This document shows, in pieces, positions 1 through 5,663 of a stretch of DNA of 6,524 nt; within the stretch, counting starts at the first letter, position 1; each line of letters begins with the position of its first letter. The notes below the pieces were generated by a model. That model had not been told where the DNA came from. It saw nothing but the letters and a program-made list of their open reading frames with translations, and did not search any database. Origin of the DNA: Actinomycetes bacterium (lineage in GTDB: Bacteria; Actinomycetota; Acidimicrobiia; Acidimicrobiales; Palsa-688); NCBI GenBank assembly GCA_021796905.1, contig JAKABK010000112.1, forward strand, positions 1-6,524, written 5' to 3'. A program made the translations under genes and the position numbers.

Positions 1-15
1 CGGGTCTTCGACCCG
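1..15. other. Small perfect stem-loop at left edge
   Basis: CGGGTC (1-6) pairs perfectly with GACCCG (10-15) around a 3-nt TTC loop. There is no T-tract after it. It could be the end of a terminator for a gene left of the window, or a chance GC-rich palindrome. It overlaps the proposed -35 element of the following gene. Confidence 0.3.
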
Positions 16-44
16 AGGCGCTGAGTCCGGCTACGGTCGGACCG
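8..44 (+). promoter_or_regulatory. Candidate leaderless promoter of the S9 peptidase gene
   Basis: A TAnnnT-type -10 box (TACGGT, 32-37) lies exactly 7 nt upstream of the ATG at 45. TCGACC at 8-13 matches the TTGACA -35 consensus at four of six positions, with an 18-nt spacer. There is no Shine-Dalgarno-like purine run before the ATG. This arrangement fits a leaderless transcript starting at or next to the ATG, which is common in Actinomycetota. A weak stem (25-29 with 38-42) overlaps the -10 region. The upstream gene is outside the window, so read-through from it cannot be excluded. Confidence 0.45.
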
Positions 45-2048
45 ATGAGCGAAGCTGCAGCGGGGCCCGGTCCTTTCGTCGACCTCGCGGCCTTCGGGGC
101 CATCCCCCGGGTGACGGGTCTGGCGGTGTCGAACGCCGGTCGGGTGGTGGTCGTGGTGGAGACCCTCGACGATGCCGGCGCAGTGCGTGCCGGGGCGTTG
201 TGGGAGCTCGATCGATCTGGCGGGGCGCCGCGTCGGCTGACCCGTTCGTCTGCCGGTGAGTCCGCCCCGGTTTTCCTGCCCGACGGTACGCTGATGTTCA
301 GCTCGGCTCGTGGTGATGACGAACCGGCGCTGTGGGCGCTTCCCGTCGGCAGCGGTGAGGCCGAGCTGTTCGCCAGCTACCCGGGTGGTGTCCGGGCGCC
401 GGTCGCCTCCCGGTTCACGGAGGCGCTGCTGGTCGGTGCCTCCCGTCCGGTCGGGGCCGACCCGGCCGAGGACCCCGACGGGAGGGCGACCCGGTCGCTT
501 CGCAAGGACCGCAAGGTCAACGCGATCCTCCACACGGGCATGCCGATCCGGCACTGGGACCACGAGCTCGGTGACCTGAGCACCCGGTTGCTGCTCGTGA
601 GCCCGGGCTCGGGGCCGGTCGACATCGCCCCCGACGCCGTCTTCGAGCTGACCGAGGCGAGCTACGACTTGAGCGCCGACGCCACACTGGCCGCGACCAC
701 CTGGACCGAGCGCAGCCCCCGGGGCCGTACCAGGACCGGTGTCGCGCTGATCGAACTTCCGGGTGCTCGCCGGCGGGTGTGCTTCGTCGGTGACGGCGAC
801 TACAGCGGGCCGAGGTTGTCCCCCGACGGGTCGGTGCTCGCTGTTGCCCGGGAGCTCGACGGCAGCTTCGAGGTGCCGATGTCGGTCACGTTGTGCCTGA
901 TCGGGACCGGGGTCGACGCCGGCCCGGTGGTCGAGGTCGACCTCGGCGACATCCACCCCACCGAGTGGTGCTGGGCTGGCGACGGTGGGAGCCTGCTCGT
1001 CGCCGGCGACTGGCACGGGCGGGGGGCGCTGGTCGTCGTAGACGCCGGCAGCGGCCGGGTGGTGCGCTGCCTCGCCTCTGACGCCACCTACGCAACGCTC
1101 ACCCCGGTCTCCGACGGCGACGCGCTGTACGCGTTGCGCAGCAGCATCTCCTCGCCGCCGACAGTCGCCCGCCTGGAGATGGACCGCAGCGACCAGCAAC
1201 CCCAGCTCCTCGCCTTCCCCGGCGCCGCACCGGGACTGCCCGGCGAGCTCGAGGAGCTCACCGCCGGGGCGCCCGACGCAGCGGAGGTCCGGTCGTGGTT
1301 GTGCCGTCCTGCCGGCGGGGGACCGGCTCCGGTGATGCTCTGGGTGCACGGTGGTCCGTTCTCCTCCTGGAACGCCTGGAGCTGGCGGTGGAACCCGTGG
1401 GTGGCGGTAGCCCGCGGGTGGGCGGTGCTGCTGCCCGACCCGGCCCTGTCGACCGGCTACGGGCCTGCCTGGTTCGCCCGCGCCTGGCCCCACCGGGCGG
1501 CGACGGTCTGGCAGGACCTCGAGGCGGTGCTCGACGCCGCCCTCACCCGTCCGGACCTCGACGAGGACCGCACCGCCTGCCTCGGGGGGTCCTTCGGTGG
1601 CTACATGACCAACTGGATCGCCGGGCACACCGACCGCTTCGGGGCGATCGTCACCCACGCCGGGCTCTGGGCGCTCGACCAGCAACACGCGACGACCGAC
1701 GCCGCGGAGTGGAAGACCGGGCTGTTCGGAACCCCCGACGAGCACCCCGAGTGGTACGCGGAGAACTCGCCGCACCACTTCGTCGAGCGGGTCCGCACCC
1801 CGATGCTGGTCGTGCACGGCAACCGCGACTACCGGGTACCGCTGAGCGAGGCGCTCCGCCTCTGGTGGGACCTCGTGAGCCACCACGACGGCCCCCCCGA
1901 CCAGCTCGCGCACCGGTTCTTGCAGTTCACCGGCGAGAACCACTGGGTCCTCGGACCGGCCAACTCCACGATCTGGTACCGAACGGTGCTCGGCTTCTGC
2001 GAGCAGCACGTCCTGGGCAACCCGCCGCTGTCACCGACGCCGGCATGA
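45..2048 (+). CDS. S9 family serine peptidase (prolyl oligopeptidase / acylaminoacyl-peptidase type)
   Basis: This 667-residue protein is predicted to be a cytosolic serine peptidase that cleaves short peptides, as S9 enzymes do. Residues about 15-400 have the pattern of a beta-propeller (repeated short beta strands with D-G turns, such as SPDGSVLAVARE). Residues about 410-660 form the alpha/beta-hydrolase domain. Visible motifs are HGGP at 435-438 (oxyanion-hole region), the nucleophile elbow GGSFGG at 514-519 with Ser516, Asp595 in HGNRDYRVP, and His633 in GENHW. The triad is therefore complete and in the family order Ser-Asp-His. No signal peptide or membrane segment is seen. The length is usual for the S9C/acylaminoacyl-peptidase group. 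The ATG at 45 is chosen because the domain begins shortly after it and a -10 box lies 7 nt upstream. The gene is monocistronic in view and convergent with the metal-transport operon. Substrate preference (dipeptidyl, oligopeptidase or acylpeptide) cannot be decided from sequence. Confidence 0.93.
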   Translation: MSEAAAGPGPFVDLAAFGAIPRVTGLAVSNAGRVVVVVETLDDAGAVRAGALWELDRSGGAPRRLTRSSAGESAPVFLPDGTLMFSSARGDDEPALWALPVGSGEAELFASYPGGVRAPVASRFTEALLVGASRPVGADPAEDPDGRATRSLRKDRKVNAILHTGMPIRHWDHELGDLSTRLLLVSPGSGPVDIAPDAVFELTEASYDLSADATLAATTWTERSPRGRTRTGVALIELPGARRRVCFVGDGDYSGPRLSPDGSVLAVARELDGSFEVPMSVTLCLIGTGVDAGPVVEVDLGDIHPTEWCWAGDGGSLLVAGDWHGRGALVVVDAGSGRVVRCLASDATYATLTPVSDGDALYALRSSISSPPTVARLEMDRSDQQPQLLAFPGAAPGLPGELEELTAGAPDAAEVRSWLCRPAGGGPAPVMLWVHGGPFSSWNAWSWRWNPWVAVARGWAVLLPDPALSTGYGPAWFARAWPHRAATVWQDLEAVLDAALTRPDLDEDRTACLGGSFGGYMTNWIAGHTDRFGAIVTHAGLWALDQQHATTDAAEWKTGLFGTPDEHPEWYAENSPHHFVERVRTPMLVVHGNRDYRVPLSEALRLWWDLVSHHDGPPDQLAHRFLQFTGENHWVLGPANSTIWYRTVLGFCEQHVLGNPPLSPTPA

Positions 2049-2073
2049 CGGCTAGCGGCACGAGGTCGGCGTA

Positions 2074-2118
2074 GGCCTCGAAGCGTCGGCCTCGAAGCGT
2101 CGGCGTCGGCCTCGAAGC
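2074..2118. repeat. Three direct copies of GGCCTCGAAGC
   Basis: Identical 11-mers lie at 2074-2084, 2088-2098 and 2108-2118. The first two belong to a 14-nt tandem unit (GGCCTCGAAGCGTC, 2074-2101). The third follows after an extra GGCGTC. They start about 25 nt past the peptidase stop codon, in the convergent intergenic gap. The likely origin is slippage or local duplication. There are too few copies and the spacing is too short for a CRISPR array. Confidence 0.6.
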
Positions 2119-2125
2119 AGGTGCA

Positions 2126-2138
2126 GGTCTCGCAGACC
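2126..2138 (+). terminator. Weak hairpin downstream of the peptidase gene
   Basis: GGTCT (2126-2130) and AGACC (2134-2138) form a 5-bp stem with a CGC loop, 78 nt after the peptidase stop codon. An alternative pairing GACCG (2135-2139) with CGGTC (2151-2155) is also possible. There is no T-run. It is the best stem-loop seen for ending the plus-strand transcript, but the evidence is only structural. Confidence 0.25.
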
Positions 2139-2218
2139 GTCTCCGCCGGGCGGTCGGGCTCGGGTACCGACGAGGGCTACGGGCGGTCCCGGGGCCTGGG
2201 TCAGTGCGAGGCGACGGC

Positions 2219-2233
2219 GCTCACGGGGTGAGC
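2219..2233 (-). terminator. Hairpin immediately after the metal operon
   Basis: GCTCAC (2219-2224) and GTGAGC (2228-2233) form a perfect 6-bp stem with a 3-nt loop. On the minus strand it begins one nucleotide after the transporter's TGA stop (2237-2235). No U-tract follows, as is often the case in high-GC actinobacterial terminators. The position at the operon's end supports a terminator or 3'-end-stabilising role. Being palindromic, it could also act on the convergent transcript. Confidence 0.45.
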
Positions 2234-2234
2234 C

Positions 2235-3929
2235 TCAGTGGCCGCCGAGCTGGACGGCCTTGACCAGCAGGAGGACGACGGAGAGGATCAGGTAGGCCCG
2301 CAGCGTCAGGATGCCGAGGCGTAAGCCCGGGGACCAGGTGACGGGCCGGAGCAGGGCGAGAGGCGGCATCCGCCAGGCCATCTTCTGGGCGTCGGTCATG
2401 GCCGGGATCGGCGTGGTGGTCCGGTTGCGGGAAGCCAGCTTGACCGCGGCGACGGCCAGCAGACCGCCGGCGCCGAGGCCCACGGCCAGGTAGGAGAACA
2501 CGGCTCGGACGTCGATGTGGGGGAAGAGGGTGGTGGCCATGAGCGTGCCGGAGAGGACGAGAAGGATCCCGATGATCGCAGCGGCCAGCGCGTTGAGCCA
2601 GGGCCGGTTGCACCACGGCCCGAGCACCTCCTTGTCGTTGCAGAGCAGCAGGAGGAAGACGCTGGCCGAGGGGAGCAGCAGGCCGGCCAGAGCCTGAACG
2701 GCGGTGGTGATGAGCCCGAGGGGAGCGCCGGGGATGAGCACGATGCCCGCCGCGACGGCGACCATGGCCGTGTAGGACAGGTAGAAGGGTTTGGCGTCCT
2801 TGAACCCCCGGTGCAAGGAGTGGCGGATGCCGAACACGTCCCCGAAGGCGTAGCTCGTCGAGAGGGTCACCGCCGACGCGCCGATGATGCTCGCATCGAA
2901 GAGCACGACGGCGAAGATGGCGCCGAGCGCGCTGCTGTGGTGGGCCAGGAGCCGGGCGACGCCGGCGGCGTTGGTGAAGTGCCCGAACGCAGCGGTGCCG
3001 CGTGCGGCGTAGTCGGCGGTGACCATGATGGCTGCAGCACCGACCACCACGACCAGGGACCCGATTACGGTGTCGGCCCGCTCGTAGCTGATGAAGCGGG
3101 GGGTGATGCGCTTGTCGACAATGTTGGACTGCTGGAAGAACAGCTGCCAGGGGGCGACGGTCGTGCCGACGATGGCGATGATGAGCAGCACCGCCGCCGA
3201 CGTCACGCCCCCGTGGACCCCGGGGACCACGAAGTTGCGACCGATGGTCCCCCAGCGCGGGTGGGACAGGAAGAACATCGGCACCTGTAGCACGCTGACG
3301 GCGATGAAGGCGAACATCGCCCGTTCCCAGCGGGCGAAGCTGCCCGACGCGGTGATGGCCACCAGGCAGACCGCGGCCACGGGGACGGCGAGGTAGGAGG
3401 AGACGCCGGCGTAGGAGGCGGCCAGCGAGATGCCGATGAACTCGGTGACGATGGTGAGGAAGTTGAGGACGAACAGGTCACCGACGCTGAACCACCCCCA
3501 CCCCCGCCCGAAGCGCTCGTTGATCAGTCGGGCGTGGCCGACGCCGGTCACCGCGCCGAGGCGCACGACCATCTCCTGGTTGACGATCAGCACGGGGATC
3601 AGCAGCAGCAGGGTCCACAGCAGGCTGGTGTGGTAGTTCTGCCCCGCTTGGGCGTAGGTGGAGACCCCGCCGGCGTCGTTGTCGCCAACCATCACGATGA
3701 TCCCCGGCCCGACGATGGCGGCCAGGGTGAGGATGCGCTGCCGCCAGCTGTGCCGCTCACCGGCATCTCCGACAGCGATGCGGCCGAACGCCCCCTCGAT
3801 GTCGCCGAGGTGGGCCGGGTCGAGCACGGCGGGGGCGGGCGCGGTCAAGCGGCGATCGCCACCGTTCGTGGCGGCTGCCGCCCCCTGTACCGGGGGGCGC
3901 TCTTCCTCCCGGGCGGGGCGATCGGTCAT
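2235..3929 (-). CDS. NRAMP-related divalent metal (probably Mg2+) transporter
   Basis: This 564-residue membrane protein has an SLC11/NRAMP fold and about 12 hydrophobic segments. Residues 1-65 form a hydrophilic, presumably cytosolic tail. TM1 begins at GPG (74-76) as in the family, but the metal-site DPGN becomes D85-A-G-G88. In TM6 the usual M-P-H becomes A259-P-W261, and the later His is Gln266. The soft Met ligand that favours Mn2+/Fe2+ is therefore gone while the TM1 Asp remains; TM3 carries Glu163. These changes resemble NRAMP-related Mg2+ transporters (NRMTs, characterised from Eggerthella lenta), so Mg2+ import is inferred. The C-terminus carries an extra segment at about 535-558, beyond the 400-450 residues of classical MntH. 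The ATG at 3929 is preferred: it follows the upstream stop (3936-3934) by 4 nt with no strong RBS, implying translational coupling. The frame is open to an ATG at 4133, but that part overlaps the upstream gene and is low complexity. A Mn2+ substrate remains possible. Confidence 0.88.
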   Translation of the reverse strand: MTDRPAREEERPPVQGAAAATNGGDRRLTAPAPAVLDPAHLGDIEGAFGRIAVGDAGERHSWRQRILTLAAIVGPGIIVMVGDNDAGGVSTYAQAGQNYHTSLLWTLLLLIPVLIVNQEMVVRLGAVTGVGHARLINERFGRGWGWFSVGDLFVLNFLTIVTEFIGISLAASYAGVSSYLAVPVAAVCLVAITASGSFARWERAMFAFIAVSVLQVPMFFLSHPRWGTIGRNFVVPGVHGGVTSAAVLLIIAIVGTTVAPWQLFFQQSNIVDKRITPRFISYERADTVIGSLVVVVGAAAIMVTADYAARGTAAFGHFTNAAGVARLLAHHSSALGAIFAVVLFDASIIGASAVTLSTSYAFGDVFGIRHSLHRGFKDAKPFYLSYTAMVAVAAGIVLIPGAPLGLITTAVQALAGLLLPSASVFLLLLCNDKEVLGPWCNRPWLNALAAAIIGILLVLSGTLMATTLFPHIDVRAVFSYLAVGLGAGGLLAVAAVKLASRNRTTTPIPAMTDAQKMAWRMPPLALLRPVTWSPGLRLGILTLRAYLILSVVLLLVKAVQLGGH

Positions 3930-3933
3930 CGGC

Positions 3934-5223
3934 TCAGCCCGGTAGGGAAGGTTGTTGGTGGGCGGGTTCGCCCTCGGGTCTGGGTGCCGGCTCTCGGCGT
4001 CGCCAGTCGTCGGGGATCGTGGCTTCGAGGATGTCGTCGACGGTGACGATCCCGAGCAGGCGATCCTCGGGGTCGACCACCGGGACGGTGAGCAGGTTGT
4101 AGTCGGCCATGAGCAGGGCCACGTCGACCACATCGGTTTGGGGGCCGACCCGTACCGAGTCCCGATCGACCAGGTCGACCAGGGCGGTCTCGGGGTCGGC
4201 GTGGAGCAGGGTGACCACCGGGATGACCCCGATGAAGGCGCCGTCGTCGGCCAGGAGATGCACCGATGTCTGTGCAGGGATCTCGACGTGCTCCGCGCGG
4301 TGCACGGCTCGCAACGCGTCGCTGACCAGCCCGTCGGCGGGGCAGGTCACGAGCTCGAGGTTCATGAGCCCTCCGGCGCTGGTCGAGTTGAACCCGAGCA
4401 GCGTCACGACCTTCGCGCGCGTCCCGGGCGGCAGCCGCTCCAGGATGGGCTCGCGGCGGCCCTGGGGAAGGTCGGCAAGGGCATCCGCGGCGTCGTCGGG
4501 ACGCATTCGGGCCAGGACCTCGGCGACCTCGGCGTCGGTCTTGTCGCCGAGTAGGCGGGTTGCCAGGTCGGGGTCGAGCTCTTCGAACACGTCGGCCTCG
4601 AGCTCAGGGTCGGTGTGGACCGCCTCGAGCAGCTCGCTGCCCTCCTGGCGGGAGGCGTCTTCCAGCAGGTCGGCCAGTTGGGCCGGTTTGAGCCGGGTGA
4701 GCCGGCCGAGACGCATGCGGCTGCTGAAGCTCGGGGCGTGACCCACCAGTGGTTCGAACGAACCCCAGTCCTCGCAGGCGTTCCCGGCCCCCCGGGACAG
4801 CAGGCCGAACAACCGCGACGGTCGACGGGTGTCGAGACACAGCAGGATCCAACCCTCTCCCGTAGGTCGCAGCTCGACGTCCCAAGCCCGGACCAGCTCG
4901 GTGTGGGCCACGTCGATGAGGCGGTGCCCGAGGATGTCCTGGCGCAGCAACACCTCCCCTTCCCGGCGCTCGAAGGGCCGCAGGTCCACCTCCGCCGCCC
5001 GCAGCACCACCCCGGAGGGCTGCAGGCTGGTGACCCGCTCCATGGGGACGAACACCCGCCGGCCGCCGACAGCGCCGACCAAACCGGTGACGAGCGGATA
5101 GTCGCCGGCGCGCAGCCGGGCGATCAGGTCGTCGACCTTGCCCACGGCTTCGCCACTCGGAGCCAGGAGCGCCGACCCGAGCAGCGAGGAGAGGTGCAGA
5201 CCAGCGCGGGTCTCGGAGGCCAC
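3934..5223 (-). CDS. Soluble PRC-barrel / MgtE-N / CBS-pair protein (Mg2+-sensor-like), operon partner of the NRAMP-related transporter
   Basis: This 429-residue soluble protein is built like the cytosolic half of the Mg2+ channel MgtE, preceded by PRC-barrel modules. Residues about 8-80 are one PRC-barrel (GEAVGKVDDL, RRVFVPMERV) and about 88-140 a second. Residues about 170-275 are an MgtE N domain (RPDDAADALADLP at 241-253). Residues about 284-345 and 347-401 are two CBS motifs (LLTVPVVDPEDRLLGIVTVDDI, 377-398). No membrane segment follows, so it cannot itself conduct ions. In MgtE this region binds Mg2+ and closes the pore; here the inferred role is sensing Mg2+ and controlling the co-translated transporter. 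From memory, Rv1232c-type proteins have the same layout and length. The start chosen is GTG at 5223: family-like sequence begins there and TAGCTT lies 7 nt upstream. The frame stays open to an ATG at 5454, but the extra 77 residues are Pro/Arg/Gly-rich, resemble no domain and lack an RBS. Its exact partner is an inference. Confidence 0.87.
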   Translation of the reverse strand: MASETRAGLHLSSLLGSALLAPSGEAVGKVDDLIARLRAGDYPLVTGLVGAVGGRRVFVPMERVTSLQPSGVVLRAAEVDLRPFERREGEVLLRQDILGHRLIDVAHTELVRAWDVELRPTGEGWILLCLDTRRPSRLFGLLSRGAGNACEDWGSFEPLVGHAPSFSSRMRLGRLTRLKPAQLADLLEDASRQEGSELLEAVHTDPELEADVFEELDPDLATRLLGDKTDAEVAEVLARMRPDDAADALADLPQGRREPILERLPPGTRAKVVTLLGFNSTSAGGLMNLELVTCPADGLVSDALRAVHRAEHVEIPAQTSVHLLADDGAFIGVIPVVTLLHADPETALVDLVDRDSVRVGPQTDVVDVALLMADYNLLTVPVVDPEDRLLGIVTVDDILEATIPDDWRRREPAPRPEGEPAHQQPSLPG

Positions 5224-5260
5224 GGCTGCCAAGCTATCGGCTGCGGGCCACCGGCCTCCA
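5224..5260 (-). promoter_or_regulatory. Candidate leaderless promoter of the MgtE-like / transporter operon
   Basis: On the minus strand a TAGCTT -10-like box (5236-5231, TAnnnT) lies 7 nt before the GTG at 5223, the same spacing as for the peptidase gene. TGGAGG (5260-5255) is the best -35 candidate, with an 18-nt spacer and only three of six consensus matches. No Shine-Dalgarno sequence precedes the GTG. The reading is a leaderless mRNA for the operon. Upstream promoters reading through the structured region 5311-5512 are not excluded. Confidence 0.4.
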
Positions 5261-5310
5261 CGGTACGCCGGGTCGGTGATGGTGGCGGGTGCCAGGGTCC
5301 CGACGGGGCG

Positions 5311-5433
5311 CCGGTGGGCTCGTGCCACCGGGTTGTCTGCCGGGCCGACGCCTCGGGGACCACGCTTCGGTCCCGTGTCGGAGGCCCGGCTGCTCGGTGC
5401 TGGACCCGACCGTCCGGCCACGGTCCGGTCCGG
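5311..5433. other. Structured intergenic region: stacked perfect stem-loops
   Basis: Three inverted repeats lie within 125 nt upstream of the operon. CCGGTGG (5311-5317) pairs with CCACCGG (5325-5331) across a 7-nt loop. GGGACC (5356-5361) pairs with GGTCCC (5369-5374), also with a 7-nt loop. GACCG (5408-5412) pairs with CGGTC (5421-5425), next to a short tandem CGGTC duplication (5421-5430). On the minus strand they lie between the TnpB remnant and the operon start. They could be terminators for an upstream transcript, part of a transposon right end or its guide RNA, or GC-rich chance structures. No known riboswitch consensus was recognised. Confidence 0.4.
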
Positions 5434-5465
5434 AAGATGTCGCTGTACGACCATGCAGGAGCAGC

Positions 5466-5663
5466 GCTCTTGACGTCCCTCCCACGACTTGCAGTAAGTC
5501 GCGGGATTCCCGGCCGTTCATGCGGCGGCCGGTCGGGTTCGCGCTTCGCCGGGTCCTTGGTCCGGGATGTCCCTCCACGCGCTGTGACCCCCAGCCCGGC
5601 GGCGAGGATGTTGTTGGCTGCGTTCACATCGGCGTTGGCCCCCGCACGCCGGCTTTCGTGACA
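5466..5663 (-). pseudogene. tnpB: Truncated TnpB (IS200/IS605-type OrfB) C-terminal remnant
   Basis: In one minus-strand frame the sequence from C (5663-5661) reads CHES...NADVNAANNILAAG, the end of the TnpB zinc ribbon and the RuvC-III block. The A-D-x-N-A-A-x-N-I signature is intact, with the Asp corresponding to the third RuvC catalytic acid. A polar tail follows (VTARGG, KREP, GIPRL), typical of actinobacterial TnpB ends. The second zinc-ribbon Cys is Ser (AGC, one base from TGC). Everything upstream (RuvC-I, RuvC-II, the HTH-like N-terminus) is missing, and above 5663 the frame loses similarity. The fragment is at most about 66 residues of a protein normally 350-450 long, so it cannot be an active nuclease. 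No stop codon follows at once: the frame runs on into the operon region, so the boundary at 5466 is approximate. TnpB is an RNA-guided nuclease encoded in transposons, and its guide RNA normally comes from the gene's 3' end. Confidence 0.8.
5485..5512. repeat. Two abutting palindromes at the 3' end of the TnpB remnant
   Basis: CGACTT (5485-5490) and AAGTCG (5496-5501) form a perfect 6-bp stem with a 5-nt GCAGT loop. Immediately beside it, CGGGA (5502-5506) and TCCCG (5508-5512) form a palindrome with one central base. Both lie within the last coding stretch of the TnpB remnant. IS200/IS605 elements carry subterminal hairpins recognised by TnpA, and guide-RNA scaffolds overlap the tnpB 3' end. 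These palindromes are therefore candidates for the decayed right end or scaffold. The pairing is seen; the role is inferred. Confidence 0.45.

Noticed and set aside
1584..1898. Homopolymer runs (G6 at the nucleophile motif, C7 near 1892) as phase-variation switches
   Set aside because: The frame is intact across both and such runs are common at this GC content. There is no other sign of contingency-locus behaviour.
1295..2074. 259-residue plus-strand frame inside the peptidase
   Set aside because: It overlaps the catalytic domain, which has every expected motif in its own frame. The alternative is Arg/Pro-rich shadow.
2074..2118. CRISPR-like repeats
   Set aside because: Only three 11-nt copies with 3- and 9-nt gaps; no spacers of suitable length and no cas genes.
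2517..3290. 257-residue plus-strand open frame opposite the transporter
   Set aside because: It is Gly/Asp/Glu/Arg-rich mirror sequence of membrane helices and shows no domain.
3930..4133. Upstream extension of the transporter to an ATG at 4133
   Set aside because: The 68 added residues lie wholly in the alternative frame of the CBS domain and tail of the preceding gene and are Ser/Pro/Thr low complexity. The ATG at 3929 sits 4 nt after the upstream stop.
5224..5454. N-terminal extension of the MgtE-like protein to an ATG at 5454
   Set aside because: The 77 residues are Pro/Arg/Gly-rich without domain features. They overlap the hairpin-rich region and lack an RBS. Family-like sequence starts at the GTG at 5223.
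4615..5661. 348-residue plus-strand open frame opposite the MgtE-like gene
   Set aside because: It is antisense to a clearly recognisable multidomain protein, with composition expected of a shadow frame in GC-rich DNA.
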